The notes: generated from the letters alone by a model not told the origin. A stretch of DNA of 51,083 nucleotides from Clostridium sp. Cult2 (GCF_021655075.1 NZ_PPXX01000049.1:1-51083); one strand, 5' to 3'. Counted from the stretch's first letter, positions 36,219 to 44,623 are shown. Made by a program: numbers and translations.

Positions 36219-38027
36219 TTATGCATTTAACTTAAATTCATCTAAATCATCAATAGAATTTTGAATTTCAAATATTCTTTTATATAGCCCTTCATCTTTA
36301 ATCAAAGTATTATGGTTACCTATTTGAACAATTTTGCCTTTATCCAATACTAGTATTTTATCTGCTTCACATACTGTTGATATTCTATGGGAGATGATAA
36401 TGGTAGTAGATTTATTTTTCCTTTTATTTAGAGCCTCCCTAATAGCTATATCCGTTTCCGTATCTACAGCAGATAAGGAATCATCAAAGATTACTATAGG
36501 ACATTGATTTATAATAGTTCTTGCTATAGCAATTCTCTGTTTTTGCCCCCCTGATAATGAAACCCCTCTTTCCCCAACGTAGGTATTATAGCCTTTTTCA
36601 AAGGAAGTAATATCCTGATGAATACTTGCGATTTTTGCTGATTCATACATTTGTGTGTCATCGACAGTAGGGTCTTTAAGCTTAATATTATCTTTAATGG
36701 TTTTAGCATACAAGAAAGGCTCTTGTAGAACAATACCAATATTCTTTCTAACCCAGAATTTGTCTATATCCTTTAATTCTATTCCATCAATCCTTATAGA
36801 ACCATTATTGTAATCGTATAATCTAGCTAATAGATAAGTTAGAGAACTTTTTCCTGAGCCAGTAGGACCTATTATAGCTAAGGTACTACCAGCTTTAATT
36901 GAAAAAGATATATCTTTTAATACGGGTTTATTATCTTCATATTGGAAATAAACATTTTTAAATACTATATTTCCATTAATTTTTGGTTCTTTGTTATTCT
37001 CTACCAATATTTCTATAGGTTCCTTTAATATCTCCTCAATACGTCTTATGGAAACAACTGTCTTACCCATATCAGTTAAGGTTCTTCCCAATTGTCTTAT
37101 AGGCCAAAGAAGCATATTTACATAGGTAGTAAAAGCCACAAGAGTACCTAAGGAAACCTCTCCTTTAACAGCCCACATACTTCCAACTACTAACACAAGG
37201 CCTATTTGAATAAAACAAATGAAATCAGAAGAACCCCAATATATAGCAAGGAGACGTATAAGCCTATATGTTTTATCCCTATATTCTTTGTTTATACTAT
37301 CGAATTTTTCAACTTCATATCTTTGCCTAGCAAAAGCTTTTACAACTCTAATGCCTGTCAAGTTTTCTTGAAGAATCGTTGAAAGTCTAGCTTCTGCTTC
37401 ATCAGAATCTTTAAAGGCTATTTTTATTTTAGTAAAAAAAATGAAAGCGAAAATAAATATTATAGGCATAGTAGCTATGGAAATAAAAGTCATCTTTATA
37501 TTAAGATTTATCATAACATTAGAAATTAATATAAGCATAAATAAGGAACCTGCTACTTCAACCAATTGAATAGATAAAAATCTTTTAATGGTTTCTACAT
37601 CTGAAGTACATCTTTGAATTAGGTCTCCTGTTTCAGACTTAACATGATATTCATAAGGTAGCCTTTGTATATGGTCATATAAAGAGTCTCTAATCTTTTT
37701 TGCAGTATTTTCAGCAGTTTTACCTGCTAAAGTATTTTTAAAGTAAAGGAAGAATCCTCTCAAAATTGCAATCAAGATTAATATTCCACCAGCTATCCAA
37801 ATGTTGTCTCTTAAATACTCTCTACCTCCTAAGTAGTTTACAACTTTAATCACAATATTAGAGTTAATAGTTTCATTACCAATAATGGAATCTATAGTAG
37901 TCCTTATGACAAGAGGAGATACTACAGTAACCATCTGAGAAAGGATAATACATATCATCCCTAATAGATAGATTTCCTTATAGCCTTCCATGAATTTCCA
38001 TAACTTTTTTAATTCTTTCACATCCAT
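36219..38027 (-). CDS. Heterodimeric ABC exporter, subunit with a degenerate ATPase site
   Basis: First structural gene of the exporter operon, 602 residues. Six membrane helices are followed by an ATP-binding domain with Walker A GPTGSGKSS, signature LSGGQKQR and Walker B IVIFDDSLSAVD, where the catalytic glutamate is replaced by aspartate. This marks the degenerate-site half of a heterodimer, as in BmrC. ATG 38027 follows GGAGGGATGG. Upstream are two terminators and a leader ORF on the same strand. Confidence 0.92.
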   Translation of the reverse strand: MDVKELKKLWKFMEGYKEIYLLGMICIILSQMVTVVSPLVIRTTIDSIIGNETINSNIVIKVVNYLGGREYLRDNIWIAGGILILIAILRGFFLYFKNTLAGKTAENTAKKIRDSLYDHIQRLPYEYHVKSETGDLIQRCTSDVETIKRFLSIQLVEVAGSLFMLILISNVMINLNIKMTFISIATMPIIFIFAFIFFTKIKIAFKDSDEAEARLSTILQENLTGIRVVKAFARQRYEVEKFDSINKEYRDKTYRLIRLLAIYWGSSDFICFIQIGLVLVVGSMWAVKGEVSLGTLVAFTTYVNMLLWPIRQLGRTLTDMGKTVVSIRRIEEILKEPIEILVENNKEPKINGNIVFKNVYFQYEDNKPVLKDISFSIKAGSTLAIIGPTGSGKSSLTYLLARLYDYNNGSIRIDGIELKDIDKFWVRKNIGIVLQEPFLYAKTIKDNIKLKDPTVDDTQMYESAKIASIHQDITSFEKGYNTYVGERGVSLSGGQKQRIAIARTIINQCPIVIFDDSLSAVDTETDIAIREALNKRKNKSTTIIISHRISTVCEADKILVLDKGKIVQIGNHNTLIKDEGLYKRIFEIQNSIDDLDEFKLNA

Positions 38028-38045
38028 CCCTCCTCATTTTGAAAT

Positions 38046-38090
38046 AAAAAAACCATAGTTTTAGACAAAAAGTCTATGATCCTATGGTTT
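38046..38090 (-). terminator. Terminator 2 of the exporter attenuator
   Basis: On the - strand AAACCATAG (38090-38082) pairs with CTATGGTTT (38058-38050), enclosing a TAGAC/GTCTA mini-hairpin, and a T7 run ends at 38046. It lies about 20 bases before the first exporter gene, which would be silent unless the structure is avoided. Confidence 0.85.
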
Positions 38091-38149
38091 AAAACACAAA
38101 AAATAATATAACAGAGTAACATATTTAGTGATAGATATGACTATATAAC

Positions 38150-38177
38150 AAAAAACCATAGGCAAACACGCCTATGG
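38150..38177 (-). terminator. Terminator 1 of the exporter attenuator
   Basis: On the - strand CCATAGGC (38177-38170) pairs with GCCTATGG (38163-38156) around GTGTTT, followed by six T residues. It begins 30 bases after the leader ORF stop. Its 3' arm plus U-run (CCTATGGTTT) is fully complementary to the 5' arm of terminator 2 (AAACCATAGG), so an alternative pairing is possible. Confidence 0.88.
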
Positions 38178-38206
38178 CTATTTAAACATAGATATTCTTA
38201 TTAAAA

Positions 38207-38287
38207 TTAATTTAAAATAGTCACAGGTCGTGGCTCATATTCTATGAAATTTTCTTTAAATTGTAATGAATTTGTTATTATAATCAT
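38207..38287 (-). CDS. 26-codon leader peptide of the ABC exporter operon
   Basis: ATG at 38287 is preceded by AAAAGGAGG (38304-38296) with an 8-base spacer, one of the best ribosome binding sites in the window. The frame encodes 26 residues, MIIITNSLQFKENF followed by IEYEPRPVTILN, and stops at TAA (38209-38207). It is too short for a typical enzyme and is followed by two tandem terminators and then the exporter genes. The - strand SD segment AGGTCGTG (38298-38291) is perfectly complementary to CACGACCT (38232-38225) in the Pro-Arg-Pro codons. The design matches BmrB-type leader peptides that control bmrCD by ribosome-mediated attenuation, though the peptide itself is not one I recognise. 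Confidence 0.75.
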   Translation of the reverse strand: MIIITNSLQFKENFIEYEPRPVTILN

Positions 38288-38323
38288 CTTCACGACCTCC
38301 TTTTAAATTTATCAATTATCTAT

Positions 38324-38351
38324 ATTATATAAGGATTGGGGAAAAACACAA
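38324..38351 (-). promoter_or_regulatory. Candidate promoter of the leader-exporter operon
   Basis: On the - strand TTGTGT (38351-38346), 16-base spacer, TATAAT (38329-38324). The 5' UTR to the leader ATG would be about 30 bases. Confidence 0.6.
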
Positions 38352-38399
38352 CAATATTATAATTATGTAACAAAATTATGACAAAATCGTTACAAATTT

Positions 38400-39779
38400 T
38401 CAACTCAGATTTCTTCCCAGTACAACTCCATTTACACTAGCTTGCATAAGTCCCCTTGTAATTCCTGCTCCGTCTCCACCTACATATAGACCAGGAATAT
38501 TGGTTTCAAATTCATCACTGGTTATTACTTTGTTAGAATAGAATTTCACTTCTACACCGTAAAGTAAGGTTTCATCACTAGCAAGGCCAGGTGCCACGTT
38601 GTCTAATGCAATTAACATATCATCAATACTTTTTAAAATCCTATAAGGTAGTACAAGGCTTAAATCCCCTGGTACTGCATCCTTTAATGTAGGAATAATA
38701 TTATTTCTATAAAGCCTATCATCTGTAGTCCTTCTGCCACGTTTATAATCACCATATCTTTGAACTAACACCTTATTACCAGAAAGCATATTACCAAGTT
38801 TCGCAATATGCATTCCATATTCTATAGGAGAATTAAAAGGTTTAGTAAAATGCTTTGTTACTAATAAGGCAAAATTAGTATTCTCAGTCTTTAATTTGTC
38901 AGATTTATAACTATGACCATTGACTACAGCCAAATTTCCATCATAATATTCTGTGGAAACTTCTCCACCAGGATTTGAACAAAAGGTTCTTACTTTATCA
39001 TCAAAAGTTGGAGCATAATATATAAGTTTACTTTCATACATTACTTCATTTATCTCTTCCATTATTTCATTTCTAGTCTCTACTCTTACGCCTATATCTA
39101 CATCTCCAGTCTCGGTAAGGATATTATGTTTAATGCAAAGGTGCCTCAACCAGTCTGAACCTTCCCGACCAACGGATATTACTACTTTATCTGAGTAATA
39201 TTCTTTATTGGCTATAACCCCTTTAATATTTCTATTTTCATCTAGGATAATATCCTTAACAGGATTTCTAAAACTTAAATTAATACCTATATCCATTAGA
39301 TGTTTTTCTATTTTTTTATAAATAGCATAGCCTTCTTCTGTTCCCATATGTCTTATGGGGCATTCTACTAATTTTAAATTACTTCTAATAGCTTTTTTTC
39401 TTATCTCTTGTATTTCATTTTTACTGCCAATACCATATATTTTTTCATCTGCACCAAAATTTAAATATATATTATCCACATAATCTATTAGATTTTGAGT
39501 TTCCTCATATCCTAAATATTTAGGTAAATTTCCTCCTACATCTGGGGACAAGGATAATTTTCCATCGGAATAAGCCCCAGCTCCTGCAAAACCTGTAGTA
39601 ATATTGCATGGATTACAATTAACACATATTCCTGTTTTTCGTTTAGGGCAAATTCTTTTTTCCATGGAGTTTCCTTTTTCAAGGATTAATATTTTTTTAT
39701 TAGGATTTGATTTTTTTAGCTCTAATGCTGTGAATATACCACAAGGGCCAGCCCCAACGATAATAATATCATATTTCAT
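38400..39779 (-). CDS. Uncharacterised FAD-dependent oxidoreductase
   Basis: A 459-residue flavoprotein with an N-terminal dinucleotide-binding motif (IIVGAGPCGIFTALEL), a cysteine-rich stretch (CPKRKTGICVNCNPCN, residues about 42-58), a second conserved block VISVGREGSDWL, and the C-terminal FAD-contacting GLYVGGDGAGITRGLMQAS. This fits the family of FAD-dependent dehydrogenases of unknown function common in Firmicutes; the Cys cluster might bind a metal or Fe-S centre (inference). ATG 39779 follows AAGGAGGAAAA. It lies upstream of the leader-exporter operon on the same strand, with a 112-base gap before its own stop. Confidence 0.8.
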   Translation of the reverse strand: MKYDIIIVGAGPCGIFTALELKKSNPNKKILILEKGNSMEKRICPKRKTGICVNCNPCNITTGFAGAGAYSDGKLSLSPDVGGNLPKYLGYEETQNLIDYVDNIYLNFGADEKIYGIGSKNEIQEIRKKAIRSNLKLVECPIRHMGTEEGYAIYKKIEKHLMDIGINLSFRNPVKDIILDENRNIKGVIANKEYYSDKVVISVGREGSDWLRHLCIKHNILTETGDVDIGVRVETRNEIMEEINEVMYESKLIYYAPTFDDKVRTFCSNPGGEVSTEYYDGNLAVVNGHSYKSDKLKTENTNFALLVTKHFTKPFNSPIEYGMHIAKLGNMLSGNKVLVQRYGDYKRGRRTTDDRLYRNNIIPTLKDAVPGDLSLVLPYRILKSIDDMLIALDNVAPGLASDETLLYGVEVKFYSNKVITSDEFETNIPGLYVGGDGAGITRGLMQASVNGVVLGRNLS

Positions 39780-39873
39780 TTTTTTCCTCCTTAAGGTTTA
39801 GCTTTTAGACACCATATTTAATATATCATTTTTTAATAAAAATCACTAATTAAAATTTGAAATACTCAAAATA

Positions 39874-40554
39874 TTATTCAAGCAAAGATTCCTCTAATAA
39901 ATCCATTCTTAATATACCTATTTTGTTTCTATCCAAATCGATTATGCCTTTATCCCTCATTTTTGTTAGTTCACGGGATAGGGAAGGCCTTGGAATATTT
40001 AATAATTCTGCCATCTTTTTTCTTGTATAGGAGAAGGTTAAAACAGTATTATTCTGTTTTTTATATTCAGATAATAGAAAATTTGAAATCTTTTTTCTGA
40101 GGCTATCTTGGGATAAATTAGATATTCTATCATTGAGCATTAATATTCTATCAGATAAAACTGAAACAAAATTAATTAATATTTCAGAATTTAACATTGA
40201 GAGATTAATGATTTCTTCTTTTTCTATATACATTATCTTTGAAGGCTCAATAGCAGTTATAGTTGCAGGGTAGGTATGCCTATCTGAAAACACAAGGGAT
40301 TCTCCAAATATATTTCCTTCTTTAAAATTGTTTATTGTAGTAACTTGACCAGATGGAAATATTTTTTGAATTTCTACTTTTCCTTTTAAAATAATACCGA
40401 GACTATGGCAGTTATCACCTTCAATAGCCATTATCTGATTTTTATTATATTCTACAATTTGATAAGGAATTTTTTTAAATATATTAATTATTTCTTCTTT
40501 TCTTATTTTTTTAAATAAAATACATTCTGACAGCTGCTCTACATAGCTTTTCAC
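39874..40554 (-). CDS. Crp/Fnr-family transcriptional regulator
   Basis: A 226-residue protein with an N-terminal cyclic-nucleotide-binding-like beta barrel (GIILKGKVEIQK, GNIFGESLVFSD) and a C-terminal winged helix-turn-helix (TRKKMAELLNIPRPSLSRELTKM). No Fnr-type cysteine cluster is at the N-terminus. An in-frame TTG at 40569 overlaps the GGAGGT ribosome binding site, so I start at GTG 40554, which has a seven-base spacer. Related clostridial regulators respond to redox or nitrosative stress, but its target cannot be told here. Confidence 0.85.
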   Translation of the reverse strand: MKSYVEQLSECILFKKIRKEEIINIFKKIPYQIVEYNKNQIMAIEGDNCHSLGIILKGKVEIQKIFPSGQVTTINNFKEGNIFGESLVFSDRHTYPATITAIEPSKIMYIEKEEIINLSMLNSEILINFVSVLSDRILMLNDRISNLSQDSLRKKISNFLLSEYKKQNNTVLTFSYTRKKMAELLNIPRPSLSRELTKMRDKGIIDLDRNKIGILRMDLLEESLLE

Positions 40555-40643
40555 AAATTTTACCTCCAATTAGAAATCAAAATATCATCTATTATTCATT
40601 TTAATATATTGAATAGTTTCTAGCAATAGATTAGCATATAAGG

Positions 40644-40655
40644 TACCTATAGGTA
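40644..40655. promoter_or_regulatory. 12-base palindrome upstream of the Crp/Fnr gene
   Basis: TACCTATAGGTA is a perfect dyad about 90 bases before the regulator start. It may be an operator, possibly autoregulatory, but the consensus TGTGA-type Crp site is not present. Confidence 0.35.
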
Positions 40656-40875
40656 TTAATTTAATATTTATCAATAAAAATTAAATAAATATTATAAAAA
40701 AGTGAATATTTAATTAAAATTGGGTAAATAAAAGTATAAAGGACTTTTATGGGTAGTTTTATTGAATTTATAAAAATATATGGAAGAGGAGTGAATACCT
40801 AATGACCTAAATAATTAGAAATGTATACTTGGCTATGAAGGCATGTGCCTAAAATACTATGCAAGGAGCTTGAAT
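40656..40875. other. Divergent gap between Crp/Fnr and the 94-residue ORF
   Basis: Very AT-rich. I see no further gene. An upstream in-frame ATG at 40843 could extend the next ORF by 11 codons but lacks a ribosome binding site. Confidence 0.4.
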
Positions 40876-41160
40876 ATGAATAAAATTCTATTGATTAATA
40901 GACTAAATTCACAAGATTATTCAGATGAAAAACAAAAAGTATTTTTTATGATAGGTGGTATGAATATACCTGATACTGAAAATCGGATTGTAGATGTAAT
41001 TCGTCAATCTAATATAGTAGAACCAGATGATATGGTGTTGAAATATAATGGAATTGAACTAAATATAAGTGTCCAGCAAATACCTGCTATCGTAAAGTTA
41101 TTGAGTAAAGAGAATTTTGCTATATATGAAATATATCAGCCCTATAATCCAGAAGGGTAG
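40876..41160 (+). CDS. Hypothetical protein, 94 residues
   Basis: Starts at ATG 40876 behind AAGGAGCTTGAAT and reads MNKILLINRLNSQDYSDEKQ at the N-terminus. It has no signal peptide or membrane segment, no cysteines, and one glycine-rich turn (FFMIGGMNIPDTENR). The middle is predicted mixed alpha/beta (IVDVIRQSNIVEPDDMVLK). I do not recognise a family. The terminator at 41224 and its isolation from neighbours suggest a monocistronic gene. Confidence 0.65.
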   Translation: MNKILLINRLNSQDYSDEKQKVFFMIGGMNIPDTENRIVDVIRQSNIVEPDDMVLKYNGIELNISVQQIPAIVKLLSKENFAIYEIYQPYNPEG

Positions 41161-41223
41161 AATGACTTTAAGCTCCCTTTTAATAATTTTAGGGAGTTAT
41201 CCTATGTACATAACTTTGGTAAT

Positions 41224-41250
41224 GGATAGCTATACTGAGCTGTCCTTTTT
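41224..41250 (+). terminator. Intrinsic terminator after the 94-residue ORF
   Basis: GGATAGCT (41224-41231) pairs with AGCTGTCC (41238-41245) with one G-U, then T5. A weaker hairpin CTCCCT/AGGGAG precedes it at 41174-41196. Confidence 0.8.
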
Positions 41251-41256
41251 CATTTT

Positions 41257-41295
41257 AAACAAAATGATAATTAGAAAGTTTTAATTATTTTGTTT
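41257..41295. repeat. AT-rich inverted repeat upstream of the L,D-transpeptidase
   Basis: AAACAAAATGATAATTA (41257-41273) pairs with TAATTATTTTGTTT (41282-41295), leaving a 3-base bulge. It could be an operator or the outer stem of an mRNA leader; it does not match a known box well. Confidence 0.35.
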
Positions 41296-41329
41296 TAGCA
41301 TATAAATAGTACATAGGGGGGATGAGAGG

Positions 41330-42055
41330 ATGAATAAGAGAATAAAAATAATTCTTTTACTATTTATTTTAGTATTAGTAGTCATTGTAATAGGAAATTA
41401 TATTCATCTTTTTTTAACTAAAAGGGATATTGATTATGAAAATAAAGATACCTATTCAAAAATAGATAAGAACCATCTGGTTATATTAATTGAAGTAGAT
41501 AAAAAACAACTTTCTATTACAGACTTATCCTCAAATAAAATAATAAAAAACTATGCAGTTGCTACTGGAAAGCCTGGCACACCTACACCATTGGGAACAT
41601 TTAAAATAATTGAGAAAGCTAAATGGGGTGGGGGTTTTGGTTCCAGGTGGATGGGATTAGATGTACCCTGGGGTAAATATGGAATACATGGAACTAATAA
41701 ACCTGGCTCTATTGGTTTTAATGCCTCAGCAGGTTGTATAAGGATGAGGAATAAAGATGTAGAAGAACTTTTTAGCATTGTGGATTATAATACTACTGTA
41801 ACTATAGTAAATGGTGATTATGGACCTTTTGCCTATGATTTTAGAAACATAAAGCCAGGAGATAGAGGTTCGGATGTAATGGAGGTTCAAAAGAGGTTAA
41901 AAATCAAAGGGTACTATACAGGAGCTCTTGATGGAATATATGGTGAAGGAATGAAATATTCTTTAATCCAATTCTTAAAAGATAATAATTTATCACTAAC
42001 TGATACAATAGGATATGAAATTTATGAAGCATTAAATATAATTCTTATGGATTAA
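41330..42055 (+). CDS. L,D-transpeptidase with peptidoglycan-binding domain
   Basis: Cell-wall enzyme that makes 3-3 or related cross-links with a catalytic cysteine. The 241-residue product has an N-terminal membrane anchor (residues about 5-27), a YkuD domain at about 48-165 with the motif HGTNKPGSIGFNASAGCIRM (H to C136, the nucleophile), and a C-terminal PG_binding_1 repeat (DRGSDVMEVQKRLKIKGYY). ATG 41330 follows GGGGGGATGAGAGG. In spore formers such enzymes often act on the spore or vegetative wall; no neighbour decides which. Confidence 0.93.
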   Translation: MNKRIKIILLLFILVLVVIVIGNYIHLFLTKRDIDYENKDTYSKIDKNHLVILIEVDKKQLSITDLSSNKIIKNYAVATGKPGTPTPLGTFKIIEKAKWGGGFGSRWMGLDVPWGKYGIHGTNKPGSIGFNASAGCIRMRNKDVEELFSIVDYNTTVTIVNGDYGPFAYDFRNIKPGDRGSDVMEVQKRLKIKGYYTGALDGIYGEGMKYSLIQFLKDNNLSLTDTIGYEIYEALNIILMD

Positions 42056-42157
42056 TGATTATTGTGATTAATAAAACAAACTTTGGTTATATATAATACA
42101 TAGGGGTAAAATTTACAAATTAGATATCAATACTTATTGACTTTAGGAGGTTAGAAA

Positions 42158-42661
42158 ATGGCGTCTGAAAAATTATTAAAAGAACTAAATAATCAATTTA
42201 ACTTTGAGCTTTTATCAGGCTACTATTATATGGCTATGGCAGCCTATTGTGCAAGTGAAGATTATGATGGCTTTGCTAATTTCTTTATAGTTCAAGCTCA
42301 AGAAGAATATACTCATGCTATGAAATTCTTCGACTTTATAAATGACATGGGCGGAAGAGTTACAACATTAGCAATGGAAGAACCAAAAAATGAATATGAA
42401 TCTTTAATAGAAGTATTTGAAAAAGCTTTATCTCATGAAAGATTAGTAACAAGTAAAATATATAAGCTAATGGATATGGCTAAAGAAGAAAAGAATCATG
42501 CGTCAATAAGTTTTTTACAATGGTTTGTTGATGAACAATTGGAAGAAGAGAATAGCATGGATTCAATTTTGAAGAATTTGAAAAGAATGGATGGAAATTT
42601 CCAAGGAATATATCTATTGGATAAGGAATTAGCAACTAGAACTTTGCAACCAGTGGAATAA
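42158..42661 (+). CDS. ftnA: Ferritin
   Basis: Non-haem iron-storage ferritin with a ferroxidase centre. The 167-residue four-helix protein has the first-helix NFELLSGYYYMAMAAYC (E17 region), EEYTHAMKFFDFI with the E-x-x-H pair, and EEENSMDSILKNLKRMDG in the last helices. ATG 42158 follows TTAGGAGG. A symmetrical terminator separates it from the convergent SASP gene. No Fur box was recognised. Confidence 0.95.
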   Translation: MASEKLLKELNNQFNFELLSGYYYMAMAAYCASEDYDGFANFFIVQAQEEYTHAMKFFDFINDMGGRVTTLAMEEPKNEYESLIEVFEKALSHERLVTSKIYKLMDMAKEEKNHASISFLQWFVDEQLEEENSMDSILKNLKRMDGNFQGIYLLDKELATRTLQPVE

Positions 42662-42677
42662 CATAAATTGAAAAGCA

Positions 42678-42704
42678 AAAAGACAGGTCTTAGACCTGTC
42701 TTTT
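42678..42704. terminator. Bidirectional terminator between ferritin and SASP genes
   Basis: AAAAGACAGGTC (from 42678) pairs with GACCTGTCTTTT (to 42704) around a 3-base loop; A-run on one side and T-run on the other serve both strands. Confidence 0.9.
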
Positions 42705-42713
42705 ATTTTAATG

Positions 42714-42941
42714 CTATCTGGTTGTAGTTCCTCCACCCATACTTTGCTGTGCCATATGAACCAATCTTTTCGTCATATATCCACCAACATATCCATTTTG
42801 CCTAGATGGTAGATTACCTTTATCTATTGAATTGTAGTTTGACATACCAAGTTCAGAAGCAATTTCTAATTTCATTTGATCTAATGCTTGTCGTGCTTCA
42901 GGTACTAGAATTTTATTTGTTCCTGTTTTGTTAGTTGCCAT
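42714..42941 (-). CDS. Alpha/beta-type small acid-soluble spore protein
   Basis: DNA-coating protein of dormant spores, degraded at germination by the GPR protease. The 75-residue product contains the family signature LDQMKLEIASELGMSNY with the GPR cleavage motif EIASE, and GNLPSRQNGYVGGYMTKRLV. I start it at ATG 42941, eight bases from AAGGGAG; the GTG at 42950 would overlap the ribosome binding site. A forespore-type promoter lies upstream. This proves the organism sporulates or descends from a sporulator. Confidence 0.96.
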   Translation of the reverse strand: MATNKTGTNKILVPEARQALDQMKLEIASELGMSNYNSIDKGNLPSRQNGYVGGYMTKRLVHMAQQSMGGGTTTR

Positions 42942-42983
42942 TCGATTCACTCCCTTCTTAGGTATAATTAATTTTTGTATATT

Positions 42984-43013
42984 TAATATGAAATTGTAAT
43001 AGTATTATATGTA
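42984..43013 (-). promoter_or_regulatory. Sigma-G-like promoter of the SASP gene
   Basis: On the - strand TACATA (43013-43008), 17-base spacer, CATATTA (42990-42984). The -10 fits the forespore consensus CATWHTA and the -35 fits TGHATR at 5 of 6 positions, as expected for an SASP gene. Confidence 0.6.
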
Positions 43014-43312
43014 GAAAGAAAAAAGATAAACCTTGTAAATTTATGTAGCTGTGGATTGAATATCTAATTTCTCCATAAAAAGAAATTTTAATAAAACAAA
43101 TATTTATTATAAAAGTCCTATATAAAGGAATAGAGTGCGTTTTTACGAAAAACATATAATTAAGCTGGTTTCAATACATTTATGAGAAGAGTTGTACGGA
43201 AATTAGGAATTATTTAAAAATATCTGATTTTATTTTGGCATATATGGGGGTATATATTGGTATGATTTTTGCTTATTAAAATAAGCAGATGGAATATTAT
43301 TTGAAAGGATGA
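43014..43312 (+). other. Gap upstream of lysA
   Basis: AT-rich DNA with no ORF of note. A small hairpin TGCTTATT/AATAAGCA at 43270-43287 lies just before the lysA ribosome binding site. I looked for a lysine riboswitch and do not see its conserved cores. Confidence 0.4.
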
Positions 43313-44581
43313 ATGGCAATGAAAAATTTCCATTTTGCAGGGGTTGATACAGTATATCTTGCAAAAAAATACAAGACGCCCTTATATGTTATGTCTGAGA
43401 ATATTATTTTAGATAGAATCCAAGAGATAAAAAGAGATTTTTTAGGAAAGTATGAGAATACTGAAATGTTCTATGCCAGCAAAGCTTTTTTAACTAAGGA
43501 AATGGCAAGAATAATCAAAAGAGAAAAAATTGGGATGGATGTAGTATCTGGCGGTGAACTATATACAGCTATGGAAGTAGATTTTCCTCCTCATAAAATT
43601 ATTTTTCATGGCAATAACAAAACTCCTGATGAATTGGAAATGGCAGTAAAATATGGAGTAGGTAGAATAATAGTAGATAATCTATATGAACTTATGCTAT
43701 TAAATGATGTTGGCAAACAATATAGCAAATATATAAATATACTTTTTAGGATTACTCCAGGAGTAAATAGTCATACCCATAAATATATCCAAACAGGACA
43801 AGTAGATTCTAAATTTGGGATACCATTAAGCGAAGGTATTATATATGAAGCAGTAGAAAGGGCAATGAACTTGAGTAATATAGATTTACATGGATTTCAT
43901 TTTCACATAGGTTCGCAGATTTCAGACAGTGTTACTTATATAGAAGCAGTGAGAAATGCAACTAAGTTGATGAAAGAAGTAAAGGGAAAATTTGATTTTA
44001 CAACAAAAGAATTAAATGTAGGTGGAGGTTATGGAATTCAATATATAAAAGATAAAGAAAGAAAACCTATTTCCTTTTATACAGATGCTATTATGAATGA
44101 AATAGAAAGAAGTTGTAAAAAATTTCATATGAAAATGCCTAGGATTATCATTGAACCTGGACGGTGGGTTGTTGGAGAAGCAGGAATAACCTTATATACA
44201 ATAGGGTCAATAAAAGAAATACCAGGAGTGAGGACTTATGCTAGTATAGATGGGGGCATGACTGATAATCCAAGGCCCAGTTTGTATCAAGCAAAGTATA
44301 GAGGTATAATAGCCAATAAGGTCAATGAAGAATCTACTCAAATTGTTACTATTGCTGGTAAATGTTGCGAATCAGGGGATATATTAATCTGGGATTTAGA
44401 AGTCCCACCAATTGAAGCAGGAGATATATTAGCTGTTTTATCCACTGGAGCATATAATTATTCTATGGTAAGTAATTACAACAAAATACCAAAGCCTGCT
44501 GTTGTTATGATAAAAGATCAAATAGATAGGGTAGTAGTAAAGAGAGAAACTTATGAAGAAATGCTTAAAAATGAATTATAA
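43313..44581 (+). CDS. lysA: Diaminopimelate decarboxylase
   Basis: PLP enzyme converting meso-diaminopimelate to lysine. The 422-residue product has the PLP lysine K57 in MFYASKAFLTKEM, the glycine-rich GGGYGIQY loop, the EPGRWVVGEAG motif and, in the C-terminal barrel, CCESGDIL with the catalytic cysteine and GAYNYSM. ATG 43313 and in-frame ATG 43319 both follow AAAGGA; the second has the better spacer but the difference is two residues. It has its own terminator. Confidence 0.95.
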   Translation: MAMKNFHFAGVDTVYLAKKYKTPLYVMSENIILDRIQEIKRDFLGKYENTEMFYASKAFLTKEMARIIKREKIGMDVVSGGELYTAMEVDFPPHKIIFHGNNKTPDELEMAVKYGVGRIIVDNLYELMLLNDVGKQYSKYINILFRITPGVNSHTHKYIQTGQVDSKFGIPLSEGIIYEAVERAMNLSNIDLHGFHFHIGSQISDSVTYIEAVRNATKLMKEVKGKFDFTTKELNVGGGYGIQYIKDKERKPISFYTDAIMNEIERSCKKFHMKMPRIIIEPGRWVVGEAGITLYTIGSIKEIPGVRTYASIDGGMTDNPRPSLYQAKYRGIIANKVNEESTQIVTIAGKCCESGDILIWDLEVPPIEAGDILAVLSTGAYNYSMVSNYNKIPKPAVVMIKDQIDRVVVKRETYEEMLKNEL

Positions 44582-44615
44582 AAATGGTCTCTATTTTCTA
44601 ATTGAGACCATTTTT
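44581..44615. terminator. Terminator between lysA and feoB
   Basis: AAAATGGTCTC (44581-44591) and GAGACCATTTT (44604-44614) form an 11-bp stem with flanking A- and T-runs, usable from both sides between convergent genes. Confidence 0.9.
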
Positions 44616-44623
44616 ATAATTGG

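Noticed and set aside
43014-43312. Lysine riboswitch before lysA
   Set aside because: No L-box core sequences or long multi-helix fold were recognisable.
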